Assembly (NCBI RefSeq): GCF_021462825.1
Contig: NZ_JAKEEB010000034.1
Span: forward strand, 1 to 64,000
DNA from: Streptomyces glomeratus
GTDB taxonomy: Bacteria > Actinomycetota > Actinomycetes > Streptomycetales > Streptomycetaceae
DNA: 64,000 bases
Direction of reading: 5' to 3'
The notes under the pieces were generated by a model. The model had not been told where the DNA came from. It did not search any database and worked only from the letters and a program-made list of their open reading frames with translations. Shown one piece after another: positions 42,035-50,082 of the stretch. The stretch's first letter is position 1. Each line of letters begins with the position of its first letter. Both the position numbers and the translations under genes were made by a program.

Positions 42035-44164
42035 TTACGAGGCTATCGCCGAGCCCGCCGGACGGATGAGGAGGGCCTTCGCCCCCTGCTCGGTGGCGAC
42101 GAGGAGGACGCCGTCGGGGGAGAGGTCGGCGGCGGTGAAGGGCGTGTCGGAGATCAGCGCGGCCACGAGATCCCCGCTCGCCCGGTCCCAGACGCGCAGA
42201 TAGTCGGCGCCCCGGCTGAGCCCCAGCGGGGCGGCCGCCCGCTCGTCCTCGGACGGGCGCAGGACCTGGGCGGGATCGGTGTCGCCGAGGGAATCGGGAG
42301 TGGGTGTGAGAAGACCATGGATCAGCACTGCGGAACCGTGCCTGTCCCCGGGCTCGCCGATTTCTTCCTTCGTGCCGGTCTCTTCCCTCTCCGCGGTCGC
42401 TTCCTGAGTCTCCCCAGCCGCATCCAAGTCCCCCAAGTCCCTCGTTTCCCCCGTTTTCCCGGCTTCCCCTGTTACCTCCGTTTCCCCGGTTTTGCCGGTT
42501 GCCCCCGCCTCTCCGAGCGGGCGAGCGCCGGGCGTGTCCGCGGGTACGGCGAGGACGGCGACAGGAGTGGCCTGCCCTTCCGGGCTGGGAAGACTGCCGA
42601 CGGTCACGGCGCTCACGCCGGCGACGGGCAGACTCCACAGCGTCCGCCAGGGCAGCTCGAAGCCGAGCCGGTGTAGGGCATCGGCGTACTCGGGCAGACC
42701 GTCCTCGACGAACGCGGTCTCCAGCAGGGCGGCACGCAGCGGGGCGGGCGCCTGAGTACGGGTCAGCAGGGGGGCCGTACGCAGGTACGTACGGGCTGGT
42801 GCGCCGAGCGCCTCCACCGGTACGACTTCGACGGCGGCGCGCAGTGGTACCGGGTCGGCGTGCACGAACAGGCCCGGGTCGGTGAGGAGTTGCGGCAGCA
42901 GACCGGCCTCCAGGGTGTGACCCGCGATGTGGTCGCGCACATAGGGATCGGCCTTGCTCCAGTCCTGCTCCGGCACCGCCTCCAGCAGCGACATCGCGAT
43001 CTGCGTCTGAGCGGCGCGGATGTTCGGCAGACCGGCGCGGATCTCGTCACCGAGAGCCGGGTGGAGCAGCCGGAGCAGCGTACGCCGACCGTTCTCCCGC
43101 CCGTCCGTGCCCGCACCACGCTCCGCGTCCCGCTCTTCCCGCTGCTCCACAGGTTGCACGAACGGCCCCGCGAGCAGCATCCCGCCCGCAATCGCCTCGC
43201 TCATGTCCCGCCCGGCGACCGCGCTCGCAAGCCGCGCCCACAGGTGGACGGGTATGCCCTCGGCCTCGGCCAGGGCGAGCGGCGCCAGCATCAGCCGTAG
43301 CGTTGCCGGGTCGGCGCCGAGCCGTCCGGCATGCAGATCGAGAGCCTCGCCGACGGAGGTCGGCAGCCGGTGCTCGTCGGAAGGGTCGAAGCCCTCGGGC
43401 GCCGTCAGGATGCCCTGCACGGCGAGTTGAACGACCAGCGGACTCGTCCCCGCTCGCCGGCCGATGGCCGCGGCGAGGGCCAGTCGGGTGGCGGGGTCGA
43501 CCGTGAACGGCAGCTCAGGCGCACCGAACTCCGGGTTGAGCGCGGCCTGGGCGTGCAGCACCAGGCCCTCGGGGTCGGCCCATTCCGGTGCGTCGAGGTC
43601 GATGACCTGCACGGTGCCGGGCGGCAGACCGGCGGCCAGACCGGCGGCCAGCGGACGTGGCACCTCGGCCAGGAGCCGGACCGTCGCGGTGGCGGCGAGA
43701 GGAGCGAGCACCTCCCGTACGAGCCGGGCGGGCTCATCCGCGGCCCGTACCGGGCCGGCCCGGTCGACATCCGGCACGACGACGGTCACCGGCTCGCCGA
43801 GCGCTGCCATCTCGGCGAACACGTCCTTCGTGCTGGTCGCGTCCAGTTCGTAGTGGTCGGCGAGCAGCCACAGCACCTGCGCGGCGGTCAGTCCATCGGG
43901 GGTCGGCACGGCCGGGGCGGGCAGTTCCGGTGGCACGGTCGACGGATCCATCGCGTCCAGCGGCAGCCGCTTGCGGAACTCCGGCTCGCACAGCATCAGA
44001 AAGCCGGTGAGTAGTCGCGAACGCCCGCTGCCGGAGTCGCCGGTGAGCACGACCACGCGCGGAGCCCCGGGCACCGCCCCACGCCATGCGGCGAGCGCAC
44101 GCAACGCTGCGGTACGGCCGCCGATGTGGGGGTGCGGTGCGTAGTCCTCGGTCGAGCCGGTCAT
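42035..44164 (-). CDS. STAND-like P-loop protein with beta-propeller-like C-terminus
   Basis: 709 residues from ATG 44164 (GGGGAC-type purines upstream; ATG 44191 and 44215 are alternatives). A Walker A GDSGSGRSRLL lies near residue 43, followed by a long helical region with VVVPDVDRAG as a Walker-B-like strand. Near residue 520 is the motif LPWRTLW, also in the neighbour at 47879. Then a Gly/Glu/Thr low-complexity linker and one or two propeller blades (YLRVWDRASGDLVAALISDT). I infer a signal-sensing ATPase tied to the immunity cluster. No effector domain is seen. Confidence 0.65.
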   Translation of the reverse strand: MTGSTEDYAPHPHIGGRTAALRALAAWRGAVPGAPRVVVLTGDSGSGRSRLLTGFLMLCEPEFRKRLPLDAMDPSTVPPELPAPAVPTPDGLTAAQVLWLLADHYELDATSTKDVFAEMAALGEPVTVVVPDVDRAGPVRAADEPARLVREVLAPLAATATVRLLAEVPRPLAAGLAAGLPPGTVQVIDLDAPEWADPEGLVLHAQAALNPEFGAPELPFTVDPATRLALAAAIGRRAGTSPLVVQLAVQGILTAPEGFDPSDEHRLPTSVGEALDLHAGRLGADPATLRLMLAPLALAEAEGIPVHLWARLASAVAGRDMSEAIAGGMLLAGPFVQPVEQREERDAERGAGTDGRENGRRTLLRLLHPALGDEIRAGLPNIRAAQTQIAMSLLEAVPEQDWSKADPYVRDHIAGHTLEAGLLPQLLTDPGLFVHADPVPLRAAVEVVPVEALGAPARTYLRTAPLLTRTQAPAPLRAALLETAFVEDGLPEYADALHRLGFELPWRTLWSLPVAGVSAVTVGSLPSPEGQATPVAVLAVPADTPGARPLGEAGATGKTGETEVTGEAGKTGETRDLGDLDAAGETQEATAEREETGTKEEIGEPGDRHGSAVLIHGLLTPTPDSLGDTDPAQVLRPSEDERAAAPLGLSRGADYLRVWDRASGDLVAALISDTPFTAADLSPDGVLLVATEQGAKALLIRPAGSAIAS

Positions 44165-44311
44165 GGGTCCCCGTTCCCCGTCCTTCGCCATTGCGGTCGC
44201 ATGTGCGTACGACATCGATCTTAGGTGCCGATCGCAGGGGGCGGAGGCGTGCGGCCGGGCATCAGGGGATACCTCCCTGTCGCTCGACCCCGCGCTGTGA
44301 GAAACGTCCGC

Positions 44312-44401
44312 CGGGCACCAGGATCACGGGCACCAGGGTCCCGGACACGAGGGTCCTGGGCACCGGGGTCCCGGGCACCGGGATCACCTGTCACAGGATC
44401 A
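44312..44401. repeat. 15-bp minisatellite upstream of the STAND-like gene
   Basis: Six tandem 15-base units without gaps, like CGGGCACCAGGATCA and CGGGCACCAGGGTCC, drifting towards CCTGTCACAGGATCA at the end. It lies in the space between the ATPase start side (44164) and the Imm35-like gene stop (44430). Non-coding. Confidence 0.9.
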
Positions 44402-44429
44402 CCTGTCGGCTGGTCCGACCCTTGATCGG

Positions 44430-44750
44430 CTATGCGTTGGGTCGACGCGCCTCGCGCTGCCGGCGGTACAGGGCGATCGCGGCCTCGGTCGGGTAGTTGG
44501 GGACGGTGACGGTCTCACCGGTGTCCTTGGCCACCACGATCTTGCTGCCGCCCGGCGGCGCGGGCCGCGGCCGGCCTTCGGCGTCAGTGGTGGGCGGGAA
44601 CGTCGCGTACACCAGGTAACCGATGTCGAACTCGTGGACATGCAGGGGAGCCGGGGTCCCGTCGGCCAGCTTCGGCTGCGCATAGCGGCTGCGGACGATG
44701 GCCAGGGCTTCCTCGGGGGTGGTCGGGGGAGCCGGGTGGTCCGGAGTCAT
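44430..44750 (-). CDS. Stand-alone Imm35-like (YrhB-type) protein
   Basis: 106 residues from ATG 44750 (AGGAG upstream). It aligns along its whole length with the N-terminal domain of the fusion at 40582: HVHEFDIGYLVYA versus MQEFDLGWVVWA, and AKDTGETVTVPNYPTEAAIA versus a GTGELTVWPSVP stretch. No signal peptide. Probably a cytosolic immunity-type protein sharing a fold with the fusion. The target is unknown. Confidence 0.7.
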   Translation of the reverse strand: MTPDHPAPPTTPEEALAIVRSRYAQPKLADGTPAPLHVHEFDIGYLVYATFPPTTDAEGRPRPAPPGGSKIVVAKDTGETVTVPNYPTEAAIALYRRQREARRPNA

Positions 44751-45077
44751 GGAGTTGCTCTCCTCGTCAGGGTAGTTGGGCGCGGCTGTCCTGCGGCATG
44801 TCCCTGGGACGGTATCCCGATTCGACGCCGAGCGGCACGCCGAGGCCGTGGGCGGGGTCGGCACCGTGAGGGGCGGCCGACATCGGCCATCGCCGGCCCT
44901 CGGGAGCCGAGACCGTCACGGGGCCGACCGGCTCGCACCTCACTCGCCCGCAGCGGACGCGGCGCATCGAGCCCCCGATCATGTCCCCGTCATGGAACGG
45001 GACCGGCCGCATCCGCAATCGTGATCGATACGACGTCGGGGGGCCGGGTGCCGGTTCCTCGTACGGTCCAAGAGCCC
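44751..45077. other. Non-coding stretch between the Imm35-like gene and the oxidoreductase
   Basis: 327 bases between two minus-strand genes. It holds several long open frames of poor composition on both strands that I take as chance. It should contain the promoter of the Imm35-like gene. No palindrome, repeat or RNA gene is seen. Confidence 0.45.
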
Positions 45078-45764
45078 CTAACGGAATGCCGCCGTGCCGC
45101 CTTCCGTTTCCTGGCGGCTCGGACCGGCCGCGTATGCAAGCGGAGGTGCGATCGCCTGCGCATCCGCTCCCTCGCCGACCCACAGGGCGACGAACAGCGC
45201 GGCGGTCGCTTCCAGGAGTCCCGCACGCTCGAGACCGCCGCCGGCCACGGGTTCGCAGCCCACGTCCCGGACCAACTCGCGTGCACGCACGAGGGCCGTC
45301 TCCTCGTCCCCGCAGATGGGCACGGCCAGTGGTCGCCCGCCGAAGACGGGCGGCCGCATGCGCCACACGTCCTCGTGGCACAGGTTGAAAGCCTTGACCA
45401 CGTGGGCTCCCGGTGCCGCCGCGGCGAGTCGCTGCGCGGCTGAGGGGCCTCCTTCCGTCAGCAGCCGGAAGTCCGGCCCGAGCGGGTTGGAGCAGTCGAG
45501 CAGCACCTTCCCCTCCAGGGCCGCGTGCAGGTCCCGTGCCACGTCCACTCCCGCCCCGAAGGGCAGCGCGGCCAGCACCACCTCCCGACCGGACTCGGCC
45601 GCCGCGCGCAGACCGGCAGGCTTCGCGCTGCCTCCGATGCGCTTGGCGAGCCGCGCCGCCTTGTGTGCGTCCCGTCCCCCGATGATCACCTCGTGCCCGG
45701 CCCGCACCCAGTGGGTGGCGAGCGCGTCGGCCATGTTGCCCGTTCCCAGTACGCCGATTCTCAT
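45078..45764 (-). CDS. NAD(P)-binding F420-dependent oxidoreductase-like protein
   Basis: 228 residues from ATG 45764 (GTG 45767 possible). N-terminal Rossmann fold with GVLGTGNMADALATHWVRAG and then VIIGGRDAHKAARLA, the pattern of NADPH:F420 oxidoreductase / ProC-like reductases. LLDCSNPLG and HVVKAFNL support this. C-terminal helices complete a small monodomain enzyme. It is divergent from an HxlR regulator and is probably its target. It looks unrelated to ESX, an inserted pair next to an IS remnant. Confidence 0.85.
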   Translation of the reverse strand: MRIGVLGTGNMADALATHWVRAGHEVIIGGRDAHKAARLAKRIGGSAKPAGLRAAAESGREVVLAALPFGAGVDVARDLHAALEGKVLLDCSNPLGPDFRLLTEGGPSAAQRLAAAAPGAHVVKAFNLCHEDVWRMRPPVFGGRPLAVPICGDEETALVRARELVRDVGCEPVAGGGLERAGLLEATAALFVALWVGEGADAQAIAPPLAYAAGPSRQETEGGTAAFR

Positions 45765-45838
45765 CACGCGTTCCCTCTCCGTGCCTGCTTCGACCGTTCA
45801 CACCGACGCTAGAAGGCGGTTCGGGCACCATTTGGTAC

Positions 45839-46237
45839 GTGACGACCGACGCCTTCCTCGCCGACTGCCGTGCCCGCCTCGCCTTCGACCTGCTCTCCAA
45901 CACCTGGAACGCCGTGGTGCTCTGGGCTCTGCGCGACGGCCCCAGGCGCGCGGTCGATCTACGGGAGCGCATCGGAGGCATCAGCTCCAAGGTCCTCACC
46001 GAGACTCTGCGGCGACTGCAGTTCAACGGACTGGTCGACCGCCAGGCACACCCCGACGCACCATCACGGGTCGTGTACCAACTCTCCGCTCTGGGCCGGA
46101 CCTTGTTGGCGCCCATCGACGCCGTCGGCGCATGGGCCTTCGAGCACGGTGACGAGGTCATGGCCGCCCAGGAAGCAGCATGCATTCGCGACCCCCAGTG
46201 CCCCTCCTCCTACCCGCTGACCCGGTCAACAGCGTGA
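45839..46237 (+). CDS. HxlR-family winged-helix transcriptional regulator
   Basis: 132 residues from GTG 45839. HxlR signatures: LLSNTWNAVVLWALRDGPRR, LRERIGGISSKVLTETLRRL and VVYQLSALGRTLLAPIDAVG. A Cys near the N-terminus (ADCRARL) could sense electrophiles. The 74-base gap to the divergent oxidoreductase should hold the shared operator. Typically represses and self-regulates such a reductase. Confidence 0.88.
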   Translation: MTTDAFLADCRARLAFDLLSNTWNAVVLWALRDGPRRAVDLRERIGGISSKVLTETLRRLQFNGLVDRQAHPDAPSRVVYQLSALGRTLLAPIDAVGAWAFEHGDEVMAAQEAACIRDPQCPSSYPLTRSTA

Positions 46238-46260
46238 GCGCAGACGGTGGCGGCAGATAG

Positions 46261-46690
46261 GTGCACAACCCAGGTGAGGAAGGCTTCGTGATGTCGTCGG
46301 GATCGACCAGCGGATCCCCAGGCGGCGGAACCAGTGCAGGTGGGCGAACGCGCGCACCTCGACTCAGCGCTGGGTGCCCAGACCGGGGCCGTGCTCGGTG
46401 CCGCGACGGGCGATCAGCGGCTTCACACCGGGACGAAAGACCACGCGGCGGTACTTGCCGTGGTCGTAGCCGCGGTCGCCCAGCACCACGTCCGGGCGGC
46501 GCCAGGGCCGGCCTCGCTTGCTCCGCGCCGGCGGCACCGCTTCGAGCAGCGGGATGAGCCGGGTGACATCGTTGCGGTGGCCGCCGGTCAGGGGGCGGCT
46601 AGCGGGATGCCCGGGCAGAACCGGCAGCAAACACCACCTGATCACCGACGCCACCGGCATATGAGACTGCATTTGGCGACGCTGCGCCAA
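46261..46690 (-). mobile_element. IS5-family transposase remnant
   Basis: On the minus strand from 46690 the frame reads GHRNDVTRLIPLLEAVPPA, then RPDVVLGDRGYDHGKYRRVV and VKPLIARRGTEHGPGLGTQR, the C-terminal DDE part of IS5/IS1647-type transposases (second Asp in LGDRGYD). A stop interrupts the frame near 46364. After it the homology continues as FAHLHWFRRLGIRW to about 46270. The N-terminal half is missing and no terminal inverted repeats are visible, so the element is dead. Confidence 0.78.
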
Positions 46691-46709
46691 CTCCTCTGCA
46701 GCACAGGCG

Positions 46710-47720
46710 TCAGATGGGCAAAGCGCCTTTGAAGCGGAAGGGGGATACCTCGGGGTGGGTGGTGGCGAGCCACCCGTGGCCGTGTGTATCGGCCGCGAGC
46801 ATGGGGCCCGGTTCCACCGAGAGATTGTCGGCTGCTGTGCGTGCGTAGGGAACGCCCTCGGAATATTCCTCGGCTTCGTCCTCGTCTACGGCATCCTCTC
46901 TGAACTCCACCTCGAAGGGCAGGGGTTCTCCCTCGAACTGTGGATAGTTATGGGTGCCGAAGCTTCGTACCAGGTGACCGCCGCGGGCGACGTACCAGTT
47001 CTCGGCGTCGTTGTAGGGGTCGATGATGTAGAAGTGAGCCTCACCGCATCGCTCGCTAAGTCTATTGGCCAGGTCGAAACCGTCGAGTTCGTCCAAGAAC
47101 GAATTCCCCCACAGCATGCGCCAGTTCTTGAACTGCAGGGACGAGCGCCAGTTCTCGAACTCAGGGGTGATGAAGACCCGGTAGGCGGTCTGTGTCTCAC
47201 CCTGGGAGTCCTGGAACTCCAGGGAGTCGTTTGCCTCCGTGGCGGCGGCCACGCCCATGACGGTGGTGACCGGCCGCAGATCGTGCAGACCGAGGGCGGC
47301 TACGGCGTCGTCGAGCCGGTCTGCTGGGAAGGCCAGCCAGCGACCGGCCTCCGCAGGGACCTTCACTGGGAGCTCGGACAGCAACTTGATCCGCACAAGG
47401 CGTTCGATGGCTCGGCGGTCGGCGCTGTCCAGCCCCTGCTCGCCGCTCAAGTCGGTGATGACACGGAGAGCCACGCTCCGCAGGTTTCCGGGGCCATGAC
47501 GTCGGATCTCTCGCAGACGCGGCACCGCCTCGTCACCCAACCGACGGAGAACGGCCTCGACGCCCAGGTATCCACCGGCGTGTCTACCGAGGCACAGAAC
47601 GGGCAGCAGCCGGTCGACGACTCGGGCTCCAAGTGCCACCAAGCCGTCCTCAGCGGCGACCCGACTGCTGCGGTCCTCATTGCTGAGGGCGTGTACGAGA
47701 GAGTCGATGATGTCTGGCAT
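46710..47720 (-). CDS. HEAT-repeat-like protein, possible immunity protein
   Basis: 336 residues from ATG 47720. Residues 1-110 form short helical pairs like HEAT repeats (VAAEDGLVALGARVVDRLLP; EAVLRRLGDEAVPRLREIRR). The C-terminal part is acidic alpha/beta with FITPEFENWRSSLQFKNW, FYIIDPYNDAENWYVARG and no catalytic motif. It follows the SUKH ATPase gene in the same direction. HEAT-type proteins serve as immunity proteins in polymorphic toxin loci; function here is inferred from place. Confidence 0.6.
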   Translation of the reverse strand: MPDIIDSLVHALSNEDRSSRVAAEDGLVALGARVVDRLLPVLCLGRHAGGYLGVEAVLRRLGDEAVPRLREIRRHGPGNLRSVALRVITDLSGEQGLDSADRRAIERLVRIKLLSELPVKVPAEAGRWLAFPADRLDDAVAALGLHDLRPVTTVMGVAAATEANDSLEFQDSQGETQTAYRVFITPEFENWRSSLQFKNWRMLWGNSFLDELDGFDLANRLSERCGEAHFYIIDPYNDAENWYVARGGHLVRSFGTHNYPQFEGEPLPFEVEFREDAVDEDEAEEYSEGVPYARTAADNLSVEPGPMLAADTHGHGWLATTHPEVSPFRFKGALPI

Positions 47721-47878
47721 GGTCCCTCGGCTGGGGTTCTGTCAGTCTGTTTCCTGGAGGTCGACGGTCCAGATGCCGGCAGCGGTTCCCGCCTCGGCGA
47801 TGCCTGAGCGCGGAGGCCCCAAGTCATCCCTGGTTGCACGTTCCTGCGCAGGGGCCGCGCGTCTAGCGTCGTACCGGC

Positions 47879-50056
47879 TTACAGATAGTAGAAGTTGTCC
47901 GAGTCCAGTACATGGCCCCAGTTCTGGGTCGCCGCGGCTGCTGGATCCTGGGCCGAGAGCCATGCGGTGAGCTCTGCGAGCAGCTCGGCGCTGTCGAGGC
48001 CGCCGGATGTGGTGTAGGCAAGCATGTACTCCCATTGCAGGCAGACCATGGCGACGAACTGGGCGAGGGAGGAGCCGGCCAAGGGCTCTCCGGGGTGGTC
48101 GCCATCGACGGCTGACGGTCGTGTCTGACGCAGTACGCGTCCGGTGGGTCCGTCGAGGAGGAGGACGCCGCCGATCCAGGTACCCAATTCGTAGAACGGG
48201 CCGTCACCAACAGGCGTCTGGAACGCCTTGGTGCCTTCCCAGGCGTGTTCCACGAGACCGATGTCCCCAATGTTGTGCGTGTGGAGGCTGTAGAAGTCGG
48301 AGACGGCAGGGAAGCCGACGTCTGTGAGGAAGCGGCGGGTCGGTTCGTGTGTCAGGCCTGTGGGCAGTCGCTCTTCCATTAGCGTGGGCACGGCATTCGC
48401 GCTGAAAATGTCGAGCACTCGGGCCCTGGTGGGACGACAGGCCGTTTCGTCGTACGGGCGCGGTGTGATCCTCCCGCGCGGTCCGGCAGAGGGCAGGGCG
48501 CGGAGTGATGTGCTCTCGGTGTAGTGCAGGTTGGGTTCGATGGCGTAAAGGCCGCGGTCTCCGGCCATCACCACGAGGTTGCCGACACAGGCGGCGTCGC
48601 GGATCTTAGGCGCCTGGACTACGCGGGACACGTCCGGGTCGTTCGCGAGTTGGAGACGGGCCAGGTTCCAGGAGGGTTCCGCTCGCCAGAGGGGCTGTGG
48701 TGTGGGCTCTGTCGGAGTCTCCGAGTCCGCGTGGTCGCCGCGGCTGCCAGGCTCGGTGAGCTGTCCGGTATTGGCGTGCCAAGTCTGCTCAACACCGTTT
48801 GCGGTGGTGCTGGTGACGGTGAAGGCGGCGACGTCGGCCCGTAGGGCGTCGATGGCGTCGGTCTGGGAACCGCGGGCGTGAAGGTGGCCAGGCGCCCGCC
48901 AGTTGGTCCAGACGGTCCGCCAAGGCAGGGGGCCAGCAGATTCTGTCAGGGCGCGTGCGCGCTCCGGGTCGCCTTGGCTGAGCGACAACAGGTGCAGGAG
49001 CGACAGCCATTCGGCGTGCGAGGAGGGTGCCAGGCCGAGGGCATCGAGGTAGTGCAGGTCGGCGGCGTGGCTGCCTGCGGGGACTCCGTCCGGGAAGGCA
49101 ACAGGCAGTGCCTCGATCAAGGCGGTGTGATCACACTTGACGAGCGCGCGGGGCACGGACAGGAGTTCCTCGAAGCGGCCACCGGCGGCGGCATGGGCCG
49201 GCAGGGCGCGGGCCAGATAGTCGGCGAGCGGATCGTCGTCACCGCAGGCGAGCAGGTGATCCACGACGTCATGGTGGAAAGCGTGCAGTTTCCCTGCAGG
49301 GAACTCACCCCGCAGTCTGTGGGCATCGGACTCGCGGGTCAGCGATACAGGCAGATCACTATTGCTGTCCACAGATACAAGCGCCGACTCCCCGGCAACA
49401 GCCTGCAGTTCTGATCCGTCGAACTTGGTACCGAGGACGGAGCAGAGAGCGATCCATTCTTCGAAACGCAAGCTGCGCGACTCGGCCAGCGCCAATGCCT
49501 GCACTGCGGTGCGCTGCCGGAGTGAGAGCGAAGAGAAAGGCGCCTCACGATCTTCGAAGCGGGAAGTCAGAGTGATGGGGGAGCGGTTGCGCGGGCTGAG
49601 GTCCTGCACGTCGCTGTCGACTTCGATGACAAACCTCACCCCGGTCTTCTTGAAGTGGATCCCGAATCCCCCTGCGAGGGCGTTTGCGGCGCGTCGAGGC
49701 TCAGTGGTGTCTCTCGTACTGCCGGCCCATTGGGTGTTGGCCACGAGAACGACACGACTCAGATTGTGCTCCTTTTTATGAATCTTCATGACGCTGGCAA
49801 GGGAGGACAGGCTTCTGCGGTCCCCGTACGGAATGCCGAGTTCCTGCATGACAGCGTCCACCAATTCCTCGGTGGACAGACCCTTGGCGTCGACGAGACA
49901 TGTCCCAGACGTCGCGTCGTCCAAAGCCCGCAGAAGCTCGGTCTTACCTGCGGGGGAGGGGCCGTCCAGGAACTGGAACCCGTATGCGGGGGACGGGTTC
50001 TCCATCCACGAGCGGAGCTGGTCGGCCGCTTCGTGGTGGTTGTCCTGTGGATGCAT
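47879..50056 (-). CDS. P-loop protein with C-terminal SUKH-4-like immunity domain
   Basis: 725 residues from ATG 50056 (GAGGGG upstream), 27 bases after the toxin stop. Walker A is GPSPAGKTELL near residue 25, followed by a Walker-B-like SRVVLVANTQWAG. A long helical part leads to LPWRTVW, the motif shared with the 42035 protein. Then one propeller-like blade (NLVVMAGDRGLYAIEP) and, from about 530, a SUKH-4-like domain (TRRFLTDVGFPAVSDFYSLH, LAGSSLAQFVAMVCLQWEYM). SUKH proteins neutralise nuclease- and deaminase-type toxins, so it is the best immunity candidate for the toxin upstream. Confidence 0.7.
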   Translation of the reverse strand: MHPQDNHHEAADQLRSWMENPSPAYGFQFLDGPSPAGKTELLRALDDATSGTCLVDAKGLSTEELVDAVMQELGIPYGDRRSLSSLASVMKIHKKEHNLSRVVLVANTQWAGSTRDTTEPRRAANALAGGFGIHFKKTGVRFVIEVDSDVQDLSPRNRSPITLTSRFEDREAPFSSLSLRQRTAVQALALAESRSLRFEEWIALCSVLGTKFDGSELQAVAGESALVSVDSNSDLPVSLTRESDAHRLRGEFPAGKLHAFHHDVVDHLLACGDDDPLADYLARALPAHAAAGGRFEELLSVPRALVKCDHTALIEALPVAFPDGVPAGSHAADLHYLDALGLAPSSHAEWLSLLHLLSLSQGDPERARALTESAGPLPWRTVWTNWRAPGHLHARGSQTDAIDALRADVAAFTVTSTTANGVEQTWHANTGQLTEPGSRGDHADSETPTEPTPQPLWRAEPSWNLARLQLANDPDVSRVVQAPKIRDAACVGNLVVMAGDRGLYAIEPNLHYTESTSLRALPSAGPRGRITPRPYDETACRPTRARVLDIFSANAVPTLMEERLPTGLTHEPTRRFLTDVGFPAVSDFYSLHTHNIGDIGLVEHAWEGTKAFQTPVGDGPFYELGTWIGGVLLLDGPTGRVLRQTRPSAVDGDHPGEPLAGSSLAQFVAMVCLQWEYMLAYTTSGGLDSAELLAELTAWLSAQDPAAAATQNWGHVLDSDNFYYL

Positions 50057-50082
50057 GGTGGGTGCTTTCCCCTCTGCCGGGT

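Noticed and set aside
39808..42069. 753-residue plus-strand frame across two minus-strand genes
   Set aside because: Crosses the third membrane paralogue and the SUKH-like fusion, both supported by motifs on the minus strand.
42330..42530. Collagen-like repeat protein inside the STAND-like gene
   Set aside because: The Gly/Glu/Thr run lacks regular G-X-Y periodicity and is a short linker.
44312..44401. Possible CRISPR-like array
   Set aside because: The units are directly adjacent 15-mers without spacers, so it is a minisatellite. The arrays at 37861 and 61818 were rejected for the same reason.
46334..46732. Plus-strand coding region at the IS remnant
   Set aside because: The minus strand carries recognisable IS5 transposase sequence; the plus frame is its complement.
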